From contig JAUCBJ010004305.1 in assembly GCA_032718475.1 (NCBI GenBank), positions 1-31,178 of the forward strand: DNA of 31,178 nucleotides. The letters are read 5' to 3'. This stretch comes from Nemertoderma westbladi (Eukaryota; Xenacoelomorpha; Nemertodermatida; Nemertodermatidae). Position numbers and translations under genes: made by a program. Shown one piece after another: positions 1 through 10,582 of the stretch. Below the pieces are notes generated by a model that was not told where the DNA came from, did no database searches, and saw nothing but the letters and a program-made list of their open reading frames with translations. Within the stretch, counting starts at the first letter, position 1; each line of letters starts with the position of its first letter.

Positions 1-1
1 C

Positions 2-589
2 GCTAGACAACGGCCCGTCTCCATGCCGCCGAACGCGTTGCCGTTGCGTGAAGCGGAGCTGCCGGAGCCGAGCGAAGCGAGTCGTGTCTACAACGCCGAG
101 TTGGTTGGGTCGGTGGCGGTGGACCGCGCGACGGGGATGGAGACGGTGCACCGCGCGGTCGCCGCGTTGGTGACCTCGGCCCGGATCCCCGTCCGGATCG
201 AGGTCTGCCCCTCGACGCTGCGCTCGTTGGACCGACGGGATGGCTCGCTTCGCTCCGAGACTCGGGTTCGCTACGTCTCCTTTCTCGGCGTGGGTCGCGA
301 TCCCCGCAAGTTCGCGTTCATTGCGGCCAACGATCGGCACGAGTTCGTGTGCCACGTGTACCACTGCGAGCCGGATGCGGGCGAGCTAGCGCGGGCCGTT
401 GAGAACGCGTGCAAGCTGCGCTACCAGCGCTGTATGGAGGCCCACGTGAAGAGCGAACAGGCACGAAAACGCGTGGAACGGCAGGAACGCTACGGCTCCG
501 TGTGGAACTTCGATGTGCGTTCCAGCGTTCAGTCATTGCTCGGGAAACTACAGCTGAAACGCGGTCGTTTCGGCTCCTCAAAGTCCTGA
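2..589 (+). CDS. FE65/APBB adaptor, left copy, 5'-truncated by the window edge (PTB2 and C-terminus)
   Basis: This is the left-arm copy of the FE65-family gene. The reading frame is already open at the window edge and corresponds to residues 352-546 of the complete copy at 21153-22793. It holds the whole second phosphotyrosine-binding domain, roughly residues 380-497 of the full protein, with the motifs YVSFLGVGRD, KFAFIAA, CHVYHCEPDA and ACKLRYQRCMEA. In FE65 proteins this domain binds the cytoplasmic NPTY tail of amyloid-precursor-type receptors. A basic, charged C-terminal tail follows. The ATG at 23 is only an internal methionine (residue 359) and not a proposed start; the true start lies outside the window if the arm continues. 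The stop TGA is at 587-589, and a G-rich minisatellite begins about 50 bp later. Whether this copy is intact cannot be seen. Confidence 0.9.
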   Translation, partial: ARQRPVSMPPNALPLREAELPEPSEASRVYNAELVGSVAVDRATGMETVHRAVAALVTSARIPVRIEVCPSTLRSLDRRDGSLRSETRVRYVSFLGVGRDPRKFAFIAANDRHEFVCHVYHCEPDAGELARAVENACKLRYQRCMEAHVKSEQARKRVERQERYGSVWNFDVRSSVQSLLGKLQLKRGRFGSSKS

Positions 590-639
590 ATTATTGGAGT
601 TCGTTTTAATTCAATTTGTTTGCTAATAGGAGCGAGTGA
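590..639 (+). other. Short FE65 downstream segment before the minisatellite (left arm)
   Basis: About 50 bp of unremarkable AT-rich sequence between the FE65 stop codon and the G-rich tandem repeat, presumably 3' untranslated sequence. No canonical AATAAA lies here, so a transcript would be expected to run into the repeat. Confidence 0.5.
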
Positions 640-1222
640 GTTGAGATTGTGAGGGGGTTGGGATTGGGTGTGAGGGGGTAGGGATTGGGTGTGAGGGAGT
701 TGAGATTGGGTGTGAGGGGGTTGGGATTGGGTGTGAGGGGGTTGGTGGGATTGGGTGTGAGGGGGTAGGGATTGGGTGTGAGGGAGTTGGGATTGGGTGT
801 GAGGGGGTTGGGATTGGGTGTGAGGGGGTGGGGATTGGGTGTGAGGGAGTTGAGATTGGGTGTGAGGGGGTAGGGATTGGGTGTGAGGGGGTTGGGATTG
901 GGTGTGAGGGAGTTGGGATTGGGTGTGAGGGGGTGGGGATTGGGTGTGAGAGGGTAGGGATTGGGTGTGAGGGGGTGGGGATTGGGTGTGGGGGGGTTGG
1001 GATTGGCTGTGAGGGGGTAGGGATTGGGTGTGAGGGGGTAGGGATTGGGTGTGAGGGGGTAGGGATTGGGTGTGAGGGGGTTGGGATTGGGTGTGAGGGA
1101 GTTGGGATTGGGTGTGAGGGAGTTGGGATTGGGTGTAAGGGGGTTGGGATTGGTTGTGAGGGGGTTGGGATTGGGTGTGAGGGGGTTGGGATTGGGTGTG
1201 AGGGAGTTGGGATTGGTAGTTT
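640..1222. repeat. 21-bp G-rich minisatellite, ~27 copies (left arm)
   Basis: This is a tandem array of a 21-bp unit of the form GTGAGGGGGTTGGGATTGGG plus one T. Common variants are GGGAGTTGAG, GGGGTAGGG and GGGGTGGGG. One unit is 24 bp long (near 743-750). Each unit brings runs of five, three and three G on the same strand as the FE65 mRNA, so the array has strong G-quadruplex potential in DNA and, if transcribed, in the 3' UTR. Because 21 and 24 are multiples of three, both strands show long open frames. Those frames (a PHTQSQP-type repeat on the minus strand, a GVGIGCE-type repeat on the plus strand) are best explained by repeat periodicity. Confidence 0.95.
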
Positions 1223-2468
1223 GGGATAGTTAAAATAATTAAATCTTCTCTGCTGCTCCGATTTGGCGTTTCCTTATAAAAGTGATACATTTTATGAATG
1301 TCAAGGAAATATTTTGAACTGTATTTCCATCAATTTATTATCTATATATTCTAGTATCTACTTATTTGCTTATCTACTTAGTCAGACTGTTAGTAGATTG
1401 TTTTAGACAACCGCTTCTACATATTTATAGTCCATATTTATTTATAATGACGGATAATTTTATTTTGAAGGAGATGGTAAACATGTGTGTTTCTTAGTAA
1501 CTTAGTTAATGTTTGACGGTTTTAAATTTAGTGCAATATAATTTAAGTTTTTACTAATTTCTATTTATAGTAATCTTATAATCCAATGTAATAGATTAGG
1601 TTTTAGCTTTAGGTTAATCTTGGTCATATTTTACTGCCTCCCATAATTTATTGCACATTTAGATTTACTTAAGAGGCGTTTCTCATTAAGAAAGAGTAAA
1701 CGTAGGTTACTGTTATTATTCTAGTAGTAGCAACACTCAATACCTACTAGTTGCGTATTTTTATCTTGTGTAACAGTAACTATCCCATTTATATTTAAGT
1801 GCAGTCACTATATTCTAACGTTGTTGCTCGACACTTTTAATGATTAAAGCCGCCGAGACGTTGTACCGGGTTGGGATGAAAATTAAAGTAAACTAGGTGA
1901 GTAGATGTTGTGGAGCCACAGACAGTATTGGTGTGTCTCAATACCAGTAATACCGGTACAAATAGTACCGTATCATAGTCTGATGATAACTAATGAATGT
2001 TCAGACTCGGTTTGTAGAGGTTCTGCGTTATTGTAGTCAGTGTGTTTCTTCTTGTTGATTATCTTTATATTTATATTAGTCACCGTCACCGGTACTAATA
2101 AATAGTAATCCACTTTACTCATTTATTTTATTATTAACTTTTTATTATATTGTTGGGCTAATCACACAGAACATTCGGTTTAATGACATTAAGTACTTTA
2201 TGGTGACTCGGCGAATTGTACGTCTTGGGAACAATGTTGTATTAATTAGTTTGGTTTACCTCCTCTCCTAATACCGATAGGATATCAGTTCAAATACAAT
2301 TCATTATTTACCTTTATTGTATATTTTGAACAACTAATTAATAATTATACAGTATTAGGTCATAACTGTCAATCAAACATTGTCTCCGTGTGTACGACGC
2401 CCGAGATATGTCACCCCGCTTGTATTATTAGAAGTAGTTGGTAAATTGGTTTATATCTTAGACTGGCA
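1223..2468. other. AT-rich non-coding stretch, nothing assignable (left arm)
   Basis: No open frame of interest, tRNA-like box or tandem array was seen. Small inverted pieces occur, for example CGGTAC/GTACCG around a 5-nt loop near 1954-1970. AATAAA occurs near 2097, too far downstream to be assigned confidently to FE65. Confidence 0.5.
1238..1243 (+). promoter_or_regulatory. Possible FE65 poly(A) signal ATTAAA (left arm)
   Basis: This is the first common variant of a polyadenylation hexamer after the FE65 stop codon, just beyond the minisatellite. If used, the whole G-rich array would sit inside the 3' UTR. The hexamer is expected often by chance in such AT-rich DNA. Confidence 0.2.
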
Positions 2469-2590
2469 ATCTGTTACAACGGTATCTGTTACAACGGTAT
2501 CTGTTACAACGGTATCTGTTACAACGGTATCTGTTACAACGGTATCTGTTACAACGGTATCTGTTACAACGGTATCTGTTACAACGGTAT
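2469..2590. repeat. 15-bp minisatellite, 8 copies (left arm)
   Basis: Eight head-to-tail copies of ATCTGTTACAACGGT with essentially no divergence between units, suggesting recent expansion. The 15-bp period keeps an 82-codon frame open (a VTTVS repeat), which is not considered coding. Confidence 0.95.
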
Positions 2591-3269
2591 GCGTTAGCTA
2601 TGCAATCTGTAAAGTTTTATATTTCTAAAATCCTGCATTGCATGCAGATAGTATTATTATTGCAGCACTATACACCCTAATCATTGAATCTTTGTCTGAA
2701 ATCCCAGTGGCACATCATGGATTGATATTTTAGTTTCATTTAACATTTTACAATAGTAAATAACATAGATTGTAATAGGAAACTTTAATGAGAGTTATTT
2801 TATATGACCAGCAATAAATGTTGTATTTGATACGCCTGTCGGTGCAGATTATAGAATTAGTATAAAAGTAGAGCTCCTTTATACGTTATTAGATTTATAT
2901 TATATTTATTTTATTTCATTTTATCTAGCTTTATTTCCTTGTTCAGTCTGACGCCATCGGTTTAAACCACTCACTCACTTTTCATTAATTTAAATAATTT
3001 ATTTTCCTGGTTCTTTTTCACATTTTTAGTTTACTTATTTTTTATATTTTTAACATTTAATACGAACTTTTAAACTGAAACGTTTATACGTTCCTGATGT
3101 TAAATCTAATCTTATTAATCTAAATTTATTTTTGCTCTGAAATTTTGTTCCAGTTTTATTTTAATTGAAATCTATCTGAACTGATCAATACACTGAGTGC
3201 TAAAGGAGCTAGACAGCTAGATATGACAATCAGTTTCAACATCAGCCATTAATAGTATCTTGCCTAACA
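2591..3269. other. AT-rich non-coding stretch, nothing assignable (left arm)
   Basis: T-rich and A-rich runs dominate, for example around 2900-3100. No gene, RNA gene or clear repeat was recognised. Confidence 0.5.
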
Positions 3270-4476
3270 CTGCCGTCTTAAGGCAGAATGCCCTATATCA
3301 ACATTTTTGAAATTCTTTGGCAAATAATTCCAAGAAATATAATTTGTTTTTGTAATTAGTTAGTTAAAGTGTGATGGTGAACTGAACGTAAATAATGAAG
3401 GACTGCACTAGAAGGCAAAGTAGACTGAGTTTGATTTTGGCGGACTAGGTTTTGGTAAACTGGTCACATGGTTATACAGTAGCTAGCTAGAATATTTCTA
3501 AGAATTTTACGGACAAATTTGTAACTATAATCGATTGCCCATATAGTTTAGTTTGAGTACTTTATATTCATGGAATGGTAACCATGATGACGTTACCAGG
3601 CAACCAATTATACAGAAATTATCAGCTGTTTATCTCATGTTTTTGAATTATAGTTTACATTATTTACCAAAACCCAACCCTTAACTACAAAATTCCAAGT
3701 ATAATTTCCACCCTGCAGTATTATTATTTGAAGATATTAAACTATTTGATACCAACTCTTGATAGACAAAACACCCTATATAAACGTTCAGTTTCATTTG
3801 TCGCCAACATTTTCGAGGCAAAACACCCTATAAAATCTTTTAAGCATTTTTTAAGCTCCCAAATTACAAAAGTTGTGTATCTCGCATTTGAAATTCTAAG
3901 TTAGTATATTTGGGTGACTTGCAGTTCAAATTCTGGTATCCAGGCAGCAGTATAACAAACTTGTAGAAGAAAACGCGTTTCGTTTAATTACTCAAAACAC
4001 GATTTTTGGAGATAGGGTATTTCGTGACCAAAGAGCCAGAACAACACTCACCAAAAAATGTGATTTTGAGAAAAATTCAAAAACCCTTCTCATTTCCCTC
4101 TATATGGATCCCGTCTCCTAATTTTTCCGACAGAGGTCGGGGAAGATACAATGATACATTTTATAATACTGGCTAGCATTCAAAATGAATTTTGTTAATG
4201 AAAAATACTGTTTTTTTCGTTATTATCCAAAGAGGCAAAACAACACATACTGAAATTTAACATTAACTCTAGTCTGTGTGTGTTGTTTTACCTCTAACGG
4301 TTTTCAACTTTTATGTTGTGAGGGTTGTTCTGGTTTTCCATATCTCCTAAACGGACTGACATACAAGTCTAGGATTTTAACATTAGATGTAGAACGCCAT
4401 CTTGAGTATTTTTGGTAAAAAATTTTTTTTAAAAAAAAACTGGCTCTATGGTCACGATTTTGCTTTAAGACGGCAG
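3270..4476. mobile_element. Possible 1.2-kb non-autonomous TIR element (left arm)
   Basis: The ends 3270-3289 (CTGCCGTCTTAAGGCAGAAT) and 4457-4476 are inverted copies matching at 18 of 20 positions. Internal repeats support an element-like body. A motif GGCARAAYRCCCTATA occurs in the left terminus (3282-), at 3764-3780 (starting AGA) and at 3817-3832. The piece TTCGTGACCAAAGAGCCAG at 4021-4039 is inverted near 4440-4460. AGAGGCAAAACAACACAT at 4231-4248 can pair with 4278-4295. No transposase and no convincing target-site duplication are visible. The family is not identified. A 96-codon minus-strand frame (4304-4594) overlaps the right end and extends past it, and looks fortuitous. Confidence 0.5.
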
Positions 4477-5152
4477 AAACAGACCCACGGCTTATTTCAG
4501 TCTTTATTTTTTTTTTTCCAGGTAGTTGTTTTAGTTCCATTATTACAATTAATCCCCAAATAATTGGGTTGTAATTATTGAAGTTTTGTTTCAAAATTAA
4601 AATACAATTTAAATTAAAATGGTACTTGTTTGTTGTGTTGTACTTGTTGCAAAGTAGTTTACAGTCTCACTTTACAATCACGATGTAAAAATATAGTTTT
4701 ATTATTTCGTAGAGATATAGATAAATTTATCGTTGCTACTATTATTACTTACATATTGTGCAGTATAAATTAGTAACGATGGTTACTGCTGCTACTGTTA
4801 ATTGTTATGCGTGCGTATTTTAATTTTCAATAAAGTATATCATTTATTATAACAGTAATTATACGTCAATCATTTTATTTCCATGACAATGTACTAACTT
4901 AAGGGTACATTGTACCTCGGGCTCATTTCCTTAATAAACGTAAGTCGCACAGAGGTACACTTTATGGATGAACCGCTTAATGGAATTTTATAAAATTTGT
5001 AACTCAGATAGACGATAGACCGCGTATCCGGACAAATATAGAAACAAAAAAAAATCGAAAAAATTATTTCCGCCAAAAATAATACCATTCTTTGAAAATT
5101 ATGAATCATCAAAAAAAAACATCAAGCTGACAAATGATATGAAATGTTAGAG
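4477..5152. other. AT-rich non-coding stretch, nothing assignable (left arm)
   Basis: Only short frames and homopolymer runs are present. The 72-codon minus-strand frame at 4894-5112 has no recognisable domain. Confidence 0.45.
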
Positions 5153-5247
5153 GTTCCACGGGTAGACAGACGGGCATAGTGCTGATAATCGGTCATAGGT
5201 TCTTCCACGGGTAGACAGACGGCATTAGTGCTGAGAATCGCACTGAA
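5153..5247. repeat. ~58-bp tandem duplication next to the 16-bp array (left arm)
   Basis: The motif TTCCACGGGTAGACAGACGG, followed by GCATAGTGCTGATAATCG or a near copy, appears twice about 58 bp apart (5153- and 5211-). The second copy runs straight into the first unit of the 16-bp minisatellite, so it marks the outer edge of that array. Confidence 0.85.
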
Positions 5248-7488
5248 TAGAACGCTCTCTGAATAGAACACTCACTGAATAGAACGCTCGTTAAATAGAA
5301 CACTCCTGAATATAACACTCACTTAATAGAACACTCACTGAATAGAACACTCTCTGACTAGAACACTCACTTAATAGAACACTCCTGAATATAACACTCA
5401 CTTAATAGAACACTCACTAAATAGAACACTCCTGAATAGAACACTCACTGAATAGAACACTCATAGAATAGAACGCTCACTGAATATAACTCTCACTGAA
5501 TAGAACACTCTCTGAATAGTACGCTCACTGAATAGAACGTTCACTGAATAGAACGCTCACTGAATAAAACACTCACTGAATATAACGCTCACTGAATAGA
5601 ATACTCACTGCATATAACACTCACTTAATAGAACACTCACTGACTATAACACTCACTTAATAGAACACTCTCTGTCTAGAACGCTCTCTGAATAGAGCGC
5701 TCACTGAATAGAAAGCTTACTGAATATAACACTCACTGAATAGAACACTCACTGAATAGAACGCTCACTAAATAGAACGCTCTCTGAATAGAACACTCAC
5801 TGCATAGAACGCTCACTGAATAGAACGCTCACTGAATAGAACACTCACTGCATAGAACGCTCAATGAATAGAACGCTCACTGAATAGAACGCTCACTGAA
5901 TAGAACGCTAACTGAATAGAACGCCCACTTAATCGAGCACTCACTGAATATAACGCTCACTGAATAGAACGCTCACTGACTGGAACACTCAGTTAATAGA
6001 ACACTCACTGTTTAGAAAGTTCACTTAATAGAACACTCACTAACTAGAACCCTCTCTTAATAGATCGCTCACTGAATAGAACGCTCACTGAATAGAATAC
6101 TCACTGAATATAACACTCACTGAATAGAACACTCACTGACTAGAACACTCACTTAATAGAACACTCACTTAATAGAACACTCACTGACTAGAACGCTCTC
6201 TGAATAGAACGCTCACTGAATAGAACGCTCACTGAATACAACACTCACTGAATATAACACTCACTTAATAGAACACTCTCTGAATAGAACGCTCACTAAA
6301 TAGAACGCTCACTGAATAGAACGCTCACTAAATAGAACACTCACTGAATAGATCGCTCACTGAATAGAACGCTCACTGAATAGAACGCTCACTGAATAGA
6401 ACGCCCACTGAATGGAATGCTCATTGAATAGAACGCTCACTGAATAGAACACTCACTGCATAGAACGCTCACTGAATAGAACACTCACTGAAAAGAACGT
6501 TCACTTAATAGAACGCTCACTGAATAGAACGCCCACTTAATCGAACACTCTCTGAATAGAACACTCACTGAATAGAACGCTCACTGAATAGAACGCCCAC
6601 TGAATAGAACGCTCACTGAATAGAACGCTCACTGAATAGAACACTCACTGAATAGATCGCTCAATGAATAGAACGCTCACTGAATAGAACGCTCACTGAA
6701 TATAACGCTCATTGAATAGAACGCTCACTGAATAGAACACTCACTGAATAGAACGCTCACTGAATAGAACGCTCACTGAATAGAACGCCCAATTAATCGA
6801 ACACTCACTGAATAGAAAACGCACTTAATAGAACAATCACTGACAAGAACAGTCACTGAATAGAACACTCACTGAATAAAACGCTCACTAAAAAGCTCAC
6901 TTAATTGAACGCTTACTGAATATAACACTCATTGAATAGAACACTCATAGAATAGAACGGTCATTGAATAGAACACGAACTGAATAGAACGCTCACTGAA
7001 TAGAATATAACACTCACTTAATAGCACACTCACTGACTAGAACGCTCACTGAATATAACACTCATTGAATGAATATAATTATCATAGAATAGAACGATCT
7101 TTGAATATAACACTCACTGAATAGAACACTCACTTAATAGAACACTCACTGTCTAGTAAACTCACTGTCTAGAAAACTCACTTAATAGAACACTCACTAA
7201 CTAGAACCCTCGCTTAATAGAACGCTCACTGAATAGAACGCTCACTGAATAGATTACTCACTGAATATAACACTCACTGAATAGAACACTCACTGACTAG
7301 AACACTCACTGAATAGAACGCTACTGAATATGACACTCACTGAATAGAACACTCACTGACTAGAACACTTACTTAATAGAACACTTACTTAATAGAACAC
7401 TTACTCACTAAAACGCTCTCTGAATAGAACGCTCACTGAATAGAACGCTCACTGAATACAACACTCACTGAATATAACACTCACTTAA
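5248..7488. repeat. 16-bp minisatellite, ~140 copies (left arm)
   Basis: A 2.24-kb array of ACTGAATAGAACGCTC and variants (ACTTAATAGAACACTC, ACTGAATATAACACTC, ACTGACTAGAACACTC). Variant order recurs in blocks (for example runs alternating ACTGACTAG- and ACTTAATAG-type units), which suggests higher-order expansion. There is no unique spacer sequence between units. It ends at 7488 where the spacer element cluster begins. Confidence 0.97.
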
Positions 7489-7659
7489 TTAGGAACCGAG
7501 AGGTTCATTACTGTAATGTAACTATCTAAATCTTATTGTAGATACATTGTTTATTAAAAACATTTTTTTTGTCTTTTTGGGTACCGGTACCCGGTACTTT
7601 TTTTGGGTCATATTGCATGCAGTATTGTGTTTTTTTTTGTGTATTTTTGTTTTGTTGTG

Positions 7660-8290
7660 TGTATCAGTCAGTACTGGTAACTGGCTGACTGGCATTGGCA
7701 GATTGGCGCCTGGCACCTGGAGCAGTGGAGTGGCAGCCTGGCAGTCCCGTCTGAGTTAATGGCAGAATGGAGGAAGGCAGTCTGCTGTCTACAGGTCTGG
7801 CATCTGGCGAACCGACCGCTGGACCGTACACGTACTGACTGACTGACTGACTGACGTAGGCCTGTCTGCCTGTAGCGCTGTAGGCCTACAGCCGTACTGC
7901 AACTGCAGTACTGGCCGTATGCTGTACAGCATACTGTAATTAATACATAATACTGTACAGACAGACAGAGCTGCCAGGGCAGTAGGCTGTATATACTCCT
8001 GACTGCCTGATATCTGTGCTGCTGTCTGGCTGTGCTGCACCGGTACTGACCAAGCTGCTAGCCGACTGCAGACTGGTATGTGATATGGTAGGCATACTGA
8101 TGTTCTATGTTCTAGCAACTGCAACTGCTGAACTGGCTGTGGAATCAATATAATCCAGTAATCATGTACTGTAATACTGTAATAGCTGTATTTTCTGATT
8201 GTCATAGTCTGATAGTGTAGTGTAGAGGCTAATTTCTGTAGAGGCTTAATGAATTCAGTTAGGGCCATTGGCCATTCATCAGTTCAGTTC
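7660..8290. repeat. Cryptically simple CAGT/CTGG/GTAC-rich region inside E1
   Basis: Imperfect, interleaved short motifs (TACTG, CTGGC, CAGT, GTAGGCCTAC) with a pure stretch GACTGACTGACTGACTGAC near 7836-7854 and the nested palindromic run GGTACCGGTACCCGGTACT just upstream at 7580-7598. It looks like microsatellite slippage. The 159-codon minus-strand frame here (7789-8268) is judged fortuitous. Confidence 0.65.
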
Positions 8291-8439
8291 AGATATCAGA
8301 TACACTCATTAACCTACAGACCTATGTAATAAATATTTGCATTGGATTTCGACAGAAGAGCTATCAGCTGGCTACACTAACTGACTAATTTATATTACAA
8401 ACACACAGTTAGTGAGAGAGTAATACAGTAGTAAAACTA

Positions 8440-9240
8440 ATAACTGATCTACAGTATGAATATTGCAATATTGCCTTCCTAAAGCCAACAGTAAACATAC
8501 AGTCTCCACAGTATTAATGTTGGCATTAATGTACCCAACACACTGTGTACCTAACAGTCATTCAGCTTGTGTTAGCCTTACATGGTATCAGTATGAAGCT
8601 GAGTAAACATTCGCCTTATAAGCATACAACCTCCAAAGTATTAATGTTGGACGAAAGATTTAAAAATAAAATAGAGTGCAGTAGTACTCTGTAACTAAGA
8701 GTCATTCAGCTTGCACTAAATGTCAACCAACTACTGTATAAAACATTTTGAATGCCACAGTGATTATTAACCCAATACAGATAATAAGAAGTGATTTTAC
8801 TTTACTTTACTTTACTATTTTTATATTTCAAACTATAATGTTAGTCTTAGCCTTACAGAGTATCAGTATAAGGCTGAGTAAACATTCCACCTTATAAGCA
8901 TACAGCCTCCACAGTATTAATGTTGGCATTAATGTAGCCGATACACTGTATACCTAATAGTCATTCAGCAGGGGGAAGAGTTATTCAGCTGAGGCGGTAA
9001 TAGATTGCAAACTAAACCAACCAGTTGGCAGCCTCATCGATTTATACTAAGCCTGTGTAGAACCACAAACTAAATCAACCAGTTAATATTTGCTTTGACA
9101 GAGAGTGCAGGGCCTAAACAAACAGTATGGGTGTACTAAGTACAATAATCTTGGCAACCTCATCGATTTATACTAAGCCTTGTGTAGAAATGCATTACAT
9201 AAGCCATTTTTCATGAGGACACCAGCTGTCATGGGTGTTA
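8440..9240. repeat. Diverged internal copies of the cluster unit inside E1
   Basis: Blocks such as AGTATTAATGTTGGCATTAA, GAGTAAACATTCCACCTTAT and AACCAACCAGTT recur here and again in E2, E2b, E2c and E3. ATTAATG-TTGG-CATTAAT is a perfect 7-bp stem hairpin (about 8515-8532 and again near 8920-8937). E1 thus contains at least two eroded unit copies. Confidence 0.65.
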
Positions 9241-9465
9241 TTTTACCATTGCGCCTATGGCGTTTTTTCGTTTATCTCTATTTTTCGAGCCCAGAGGCCA
9301 TGGACGGAGTAGCCGATCATGCCAGGGACCTTAGAATCGCGGTATCTAGATGCTGTGAAAATTTCATCAAAATCGTTAGAGTAGTTTTGGCTGTAGATTA
9401 GCCAGTCAGCCAGCCAGTCAGCTAACAATTCTTACAGTAATGAACCTCTCGGTTCCTAACTAGAG

Positions 9466-9483
9466 ACGGCGTCAAGACGCCGT
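9466..9483. other. Linker hairpin at the left end of E2
   Basis: ACGGCGTCAAGACGCCGT is a perfect 8-bp stem with a 2-nt loop. It lies between CTAACTAGAG (the end of E1 and flank) and the E2 left tip TTAAGCAAGTCGG. The same hairpin precedes every element whose tip is GCAAGTCG (E2, E2b, E2c). A different hairpin precedes E3, so it is probably part of the downstream element's left end. Confidence 0.75.
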
Positions 9484-10558
9484 TAAGCAAGTCGGAAGTC
9501 ATCAATCAAATATAAATTCCCTCAACAATGTTTACCTATGCTCAGAATGGAAGGGCTATTTACCTATGGTCAGAGAGAGATCCCACTCTGTAATTTGGCA
9601 ATTGCTCAAATTCATTCAGTTGAATGGCACAGTAGAGTGAACTAAACTAAATTCCCTCAACAATGTTTGGCTATGGTCTGAAAGAACTAACAGTCATTCA
9701 GCTTGCACAATGTCAATCACCTACAGTATAAAACATTTAGAATGCCACAGTGTGTATCCTGATACAGATAATAAGCAGTGATATATATATTTCAAACTAT
9801 AATGTTAGTGTTAGCCTTACACAGTATCAGTATGAGGCTGAGTAAACATTCCACCTTATAAGCATACTGCCTCCACAGAATTAATGTTGGCCGAAAGATT
9901 TAAAAATAAAACAATTATTATTATAAATACAGTGCAATCCAATAGTACCCAACACACTGTGTAACTAACAGTCAATCAGCTTACACGTCAATTAACATAG
10001 AAGAGAGAGTAACCTTGTAGATCGCCATAGAAAGCATTGGGAAGAGTTATTCAGCTGAGGCTGTAATAGCCGGCTAACCCAGTGAATGATTATAAAGTTG
10101 GCACTGTATGTACTTCCTTGTTAGGTGGCTCCCTATAGAATAGCAAACCAACCAGTTGATGTTTGTTTGCAGAGAGTGGTTGGTAGGGCCTAAACAAACA
10201 GTATGGGTGTACTAAGTACAATAATCTTGGCAACCTCATCGATTTATTACTAAGCCTTGTGTAGAAATGCATTAGATAAGCCATTTTTCATCAGGACACC
10301 AGCTGTCATTGGTGTTATTTTACCATTGCGCCTATGGCGTTTTTTTCGTTTATCTCTTTTTTTCGAACACAGAGGCTATGGACGGAGTAGCCGATCATGC
10401 CAGGGACCTTAGAATCGCGGTATCTAGATGCTGTGAAAATTTCATCAAAATCGTTAGAGTAGTTTTGGCTGTAGGTCAGTCAGTCAGTCAGTCAGTCAGT
10501 CAGTCAATCAGTCAGCCACGAGCAATTCTTACAGTAATCAAGTCTAACGACTTGCTAA
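9483..10558 (+). mobile_element. Spacer element E2 (non-autonomous, hairpin-ended, ~1.1 kb)
   Basis: The left tip GCAAGTCG (9487-9494) is matched by CGACTTGC near the right end. The right end is the hairpin CAAGTCTAACGACTTG (10539-10554) followed by CTAA. Just before it lie the conserved block from GCGCCTATGGCG (about 10327), TTTCATCAAAATCG, a run of about ten CAGT units (10477-10517) and CAATTCTTACAGTAAT. E2 is followed head to tail by E2b at a period of 1099 bp. No transposase. The small frame ending in SRCCENFIKIVRVVLAV is discussed in the findings and is probably not coding. Confidence 0.75.
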
Positions 10559-10564
10559 CTAGAG

Positions 10565-10582
10565 ACGGCGTCAAGACGCCGT
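10565..10582. other. Linker hairpin at the left end of E2b
   Basis: Same ACGGCGTCAAGACGCCGT hairpin as at 9466-9483, again between CTAACTAGAG and TTAAGCAAGTCGG. Confidence 0.75.

Larger units (their letters stand above)
7489..9459 (+). mobile_element. Spacer element E1 with perfect 28-bp terminal inverted repeats
   Basis: The 28 bp at 7489-7516 (beginning TTAGGAACCGAGAGGTTC) are the exact reverse complement of 9432-9459 (ending CCTCTCGGTTCCTAA). Within each end GAACC and GGTTC form a hairpin with a 4-nt loop. The right end has the order shared by all elements of the cluster: a conserved block from GCGCCTATGGCG (9252-) through TTTCATCAAAATCG to a CAGT-type microsatellite (9401-9423), then CAATTCTTACAGTAAT, hairpin and CTAA. 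The left end is a right end in inverted orientation, so E1 is probably rearranged. No transposase frame is present. Confidence 0.75.

Noticed and set aside
828-1229. 133-codon plus-strand frame with GVGIGCE repeats (mirror at 20513-20914)
   Set aside because: Same minisatellite read on the other strand; no sequence outside the repeat supports coding.
529-1290. 253-codon minus-strand frame with PHTQSQP repeats (mirror at 20452-21213)
   Set aside because: It is created by the 21-bp period (one unit of 24 bp also keeps frame), runs antisense into the FE65 3' end, starts in unrelated AT-rich DNA and has no recognisable domain. Repeat periodicity explains the openness.
4304-4594. 96-codon minus-strand frame (mirror 17148-17438) as a gene
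   Set aside because: It begins in AT-rich sequence, crosses the end of the putative TIR element, is rich in Lys/Asn as expected from composition, and shows no domain.
5248-7488. CRISPR-like regular repeat
   Set aside because: Units are contiguous 16-bp copies with no unique spacers, next to an animal gene. It is a minisatellite.
7789-8268. 159-codon minus-strand frame inside E1
   Set aside because: It lies in a cryptically simple CAGT/CTGG region, and its composition (Gln, Ser, Tyr, Val) mirrors the short motifs; no domain was recognised.
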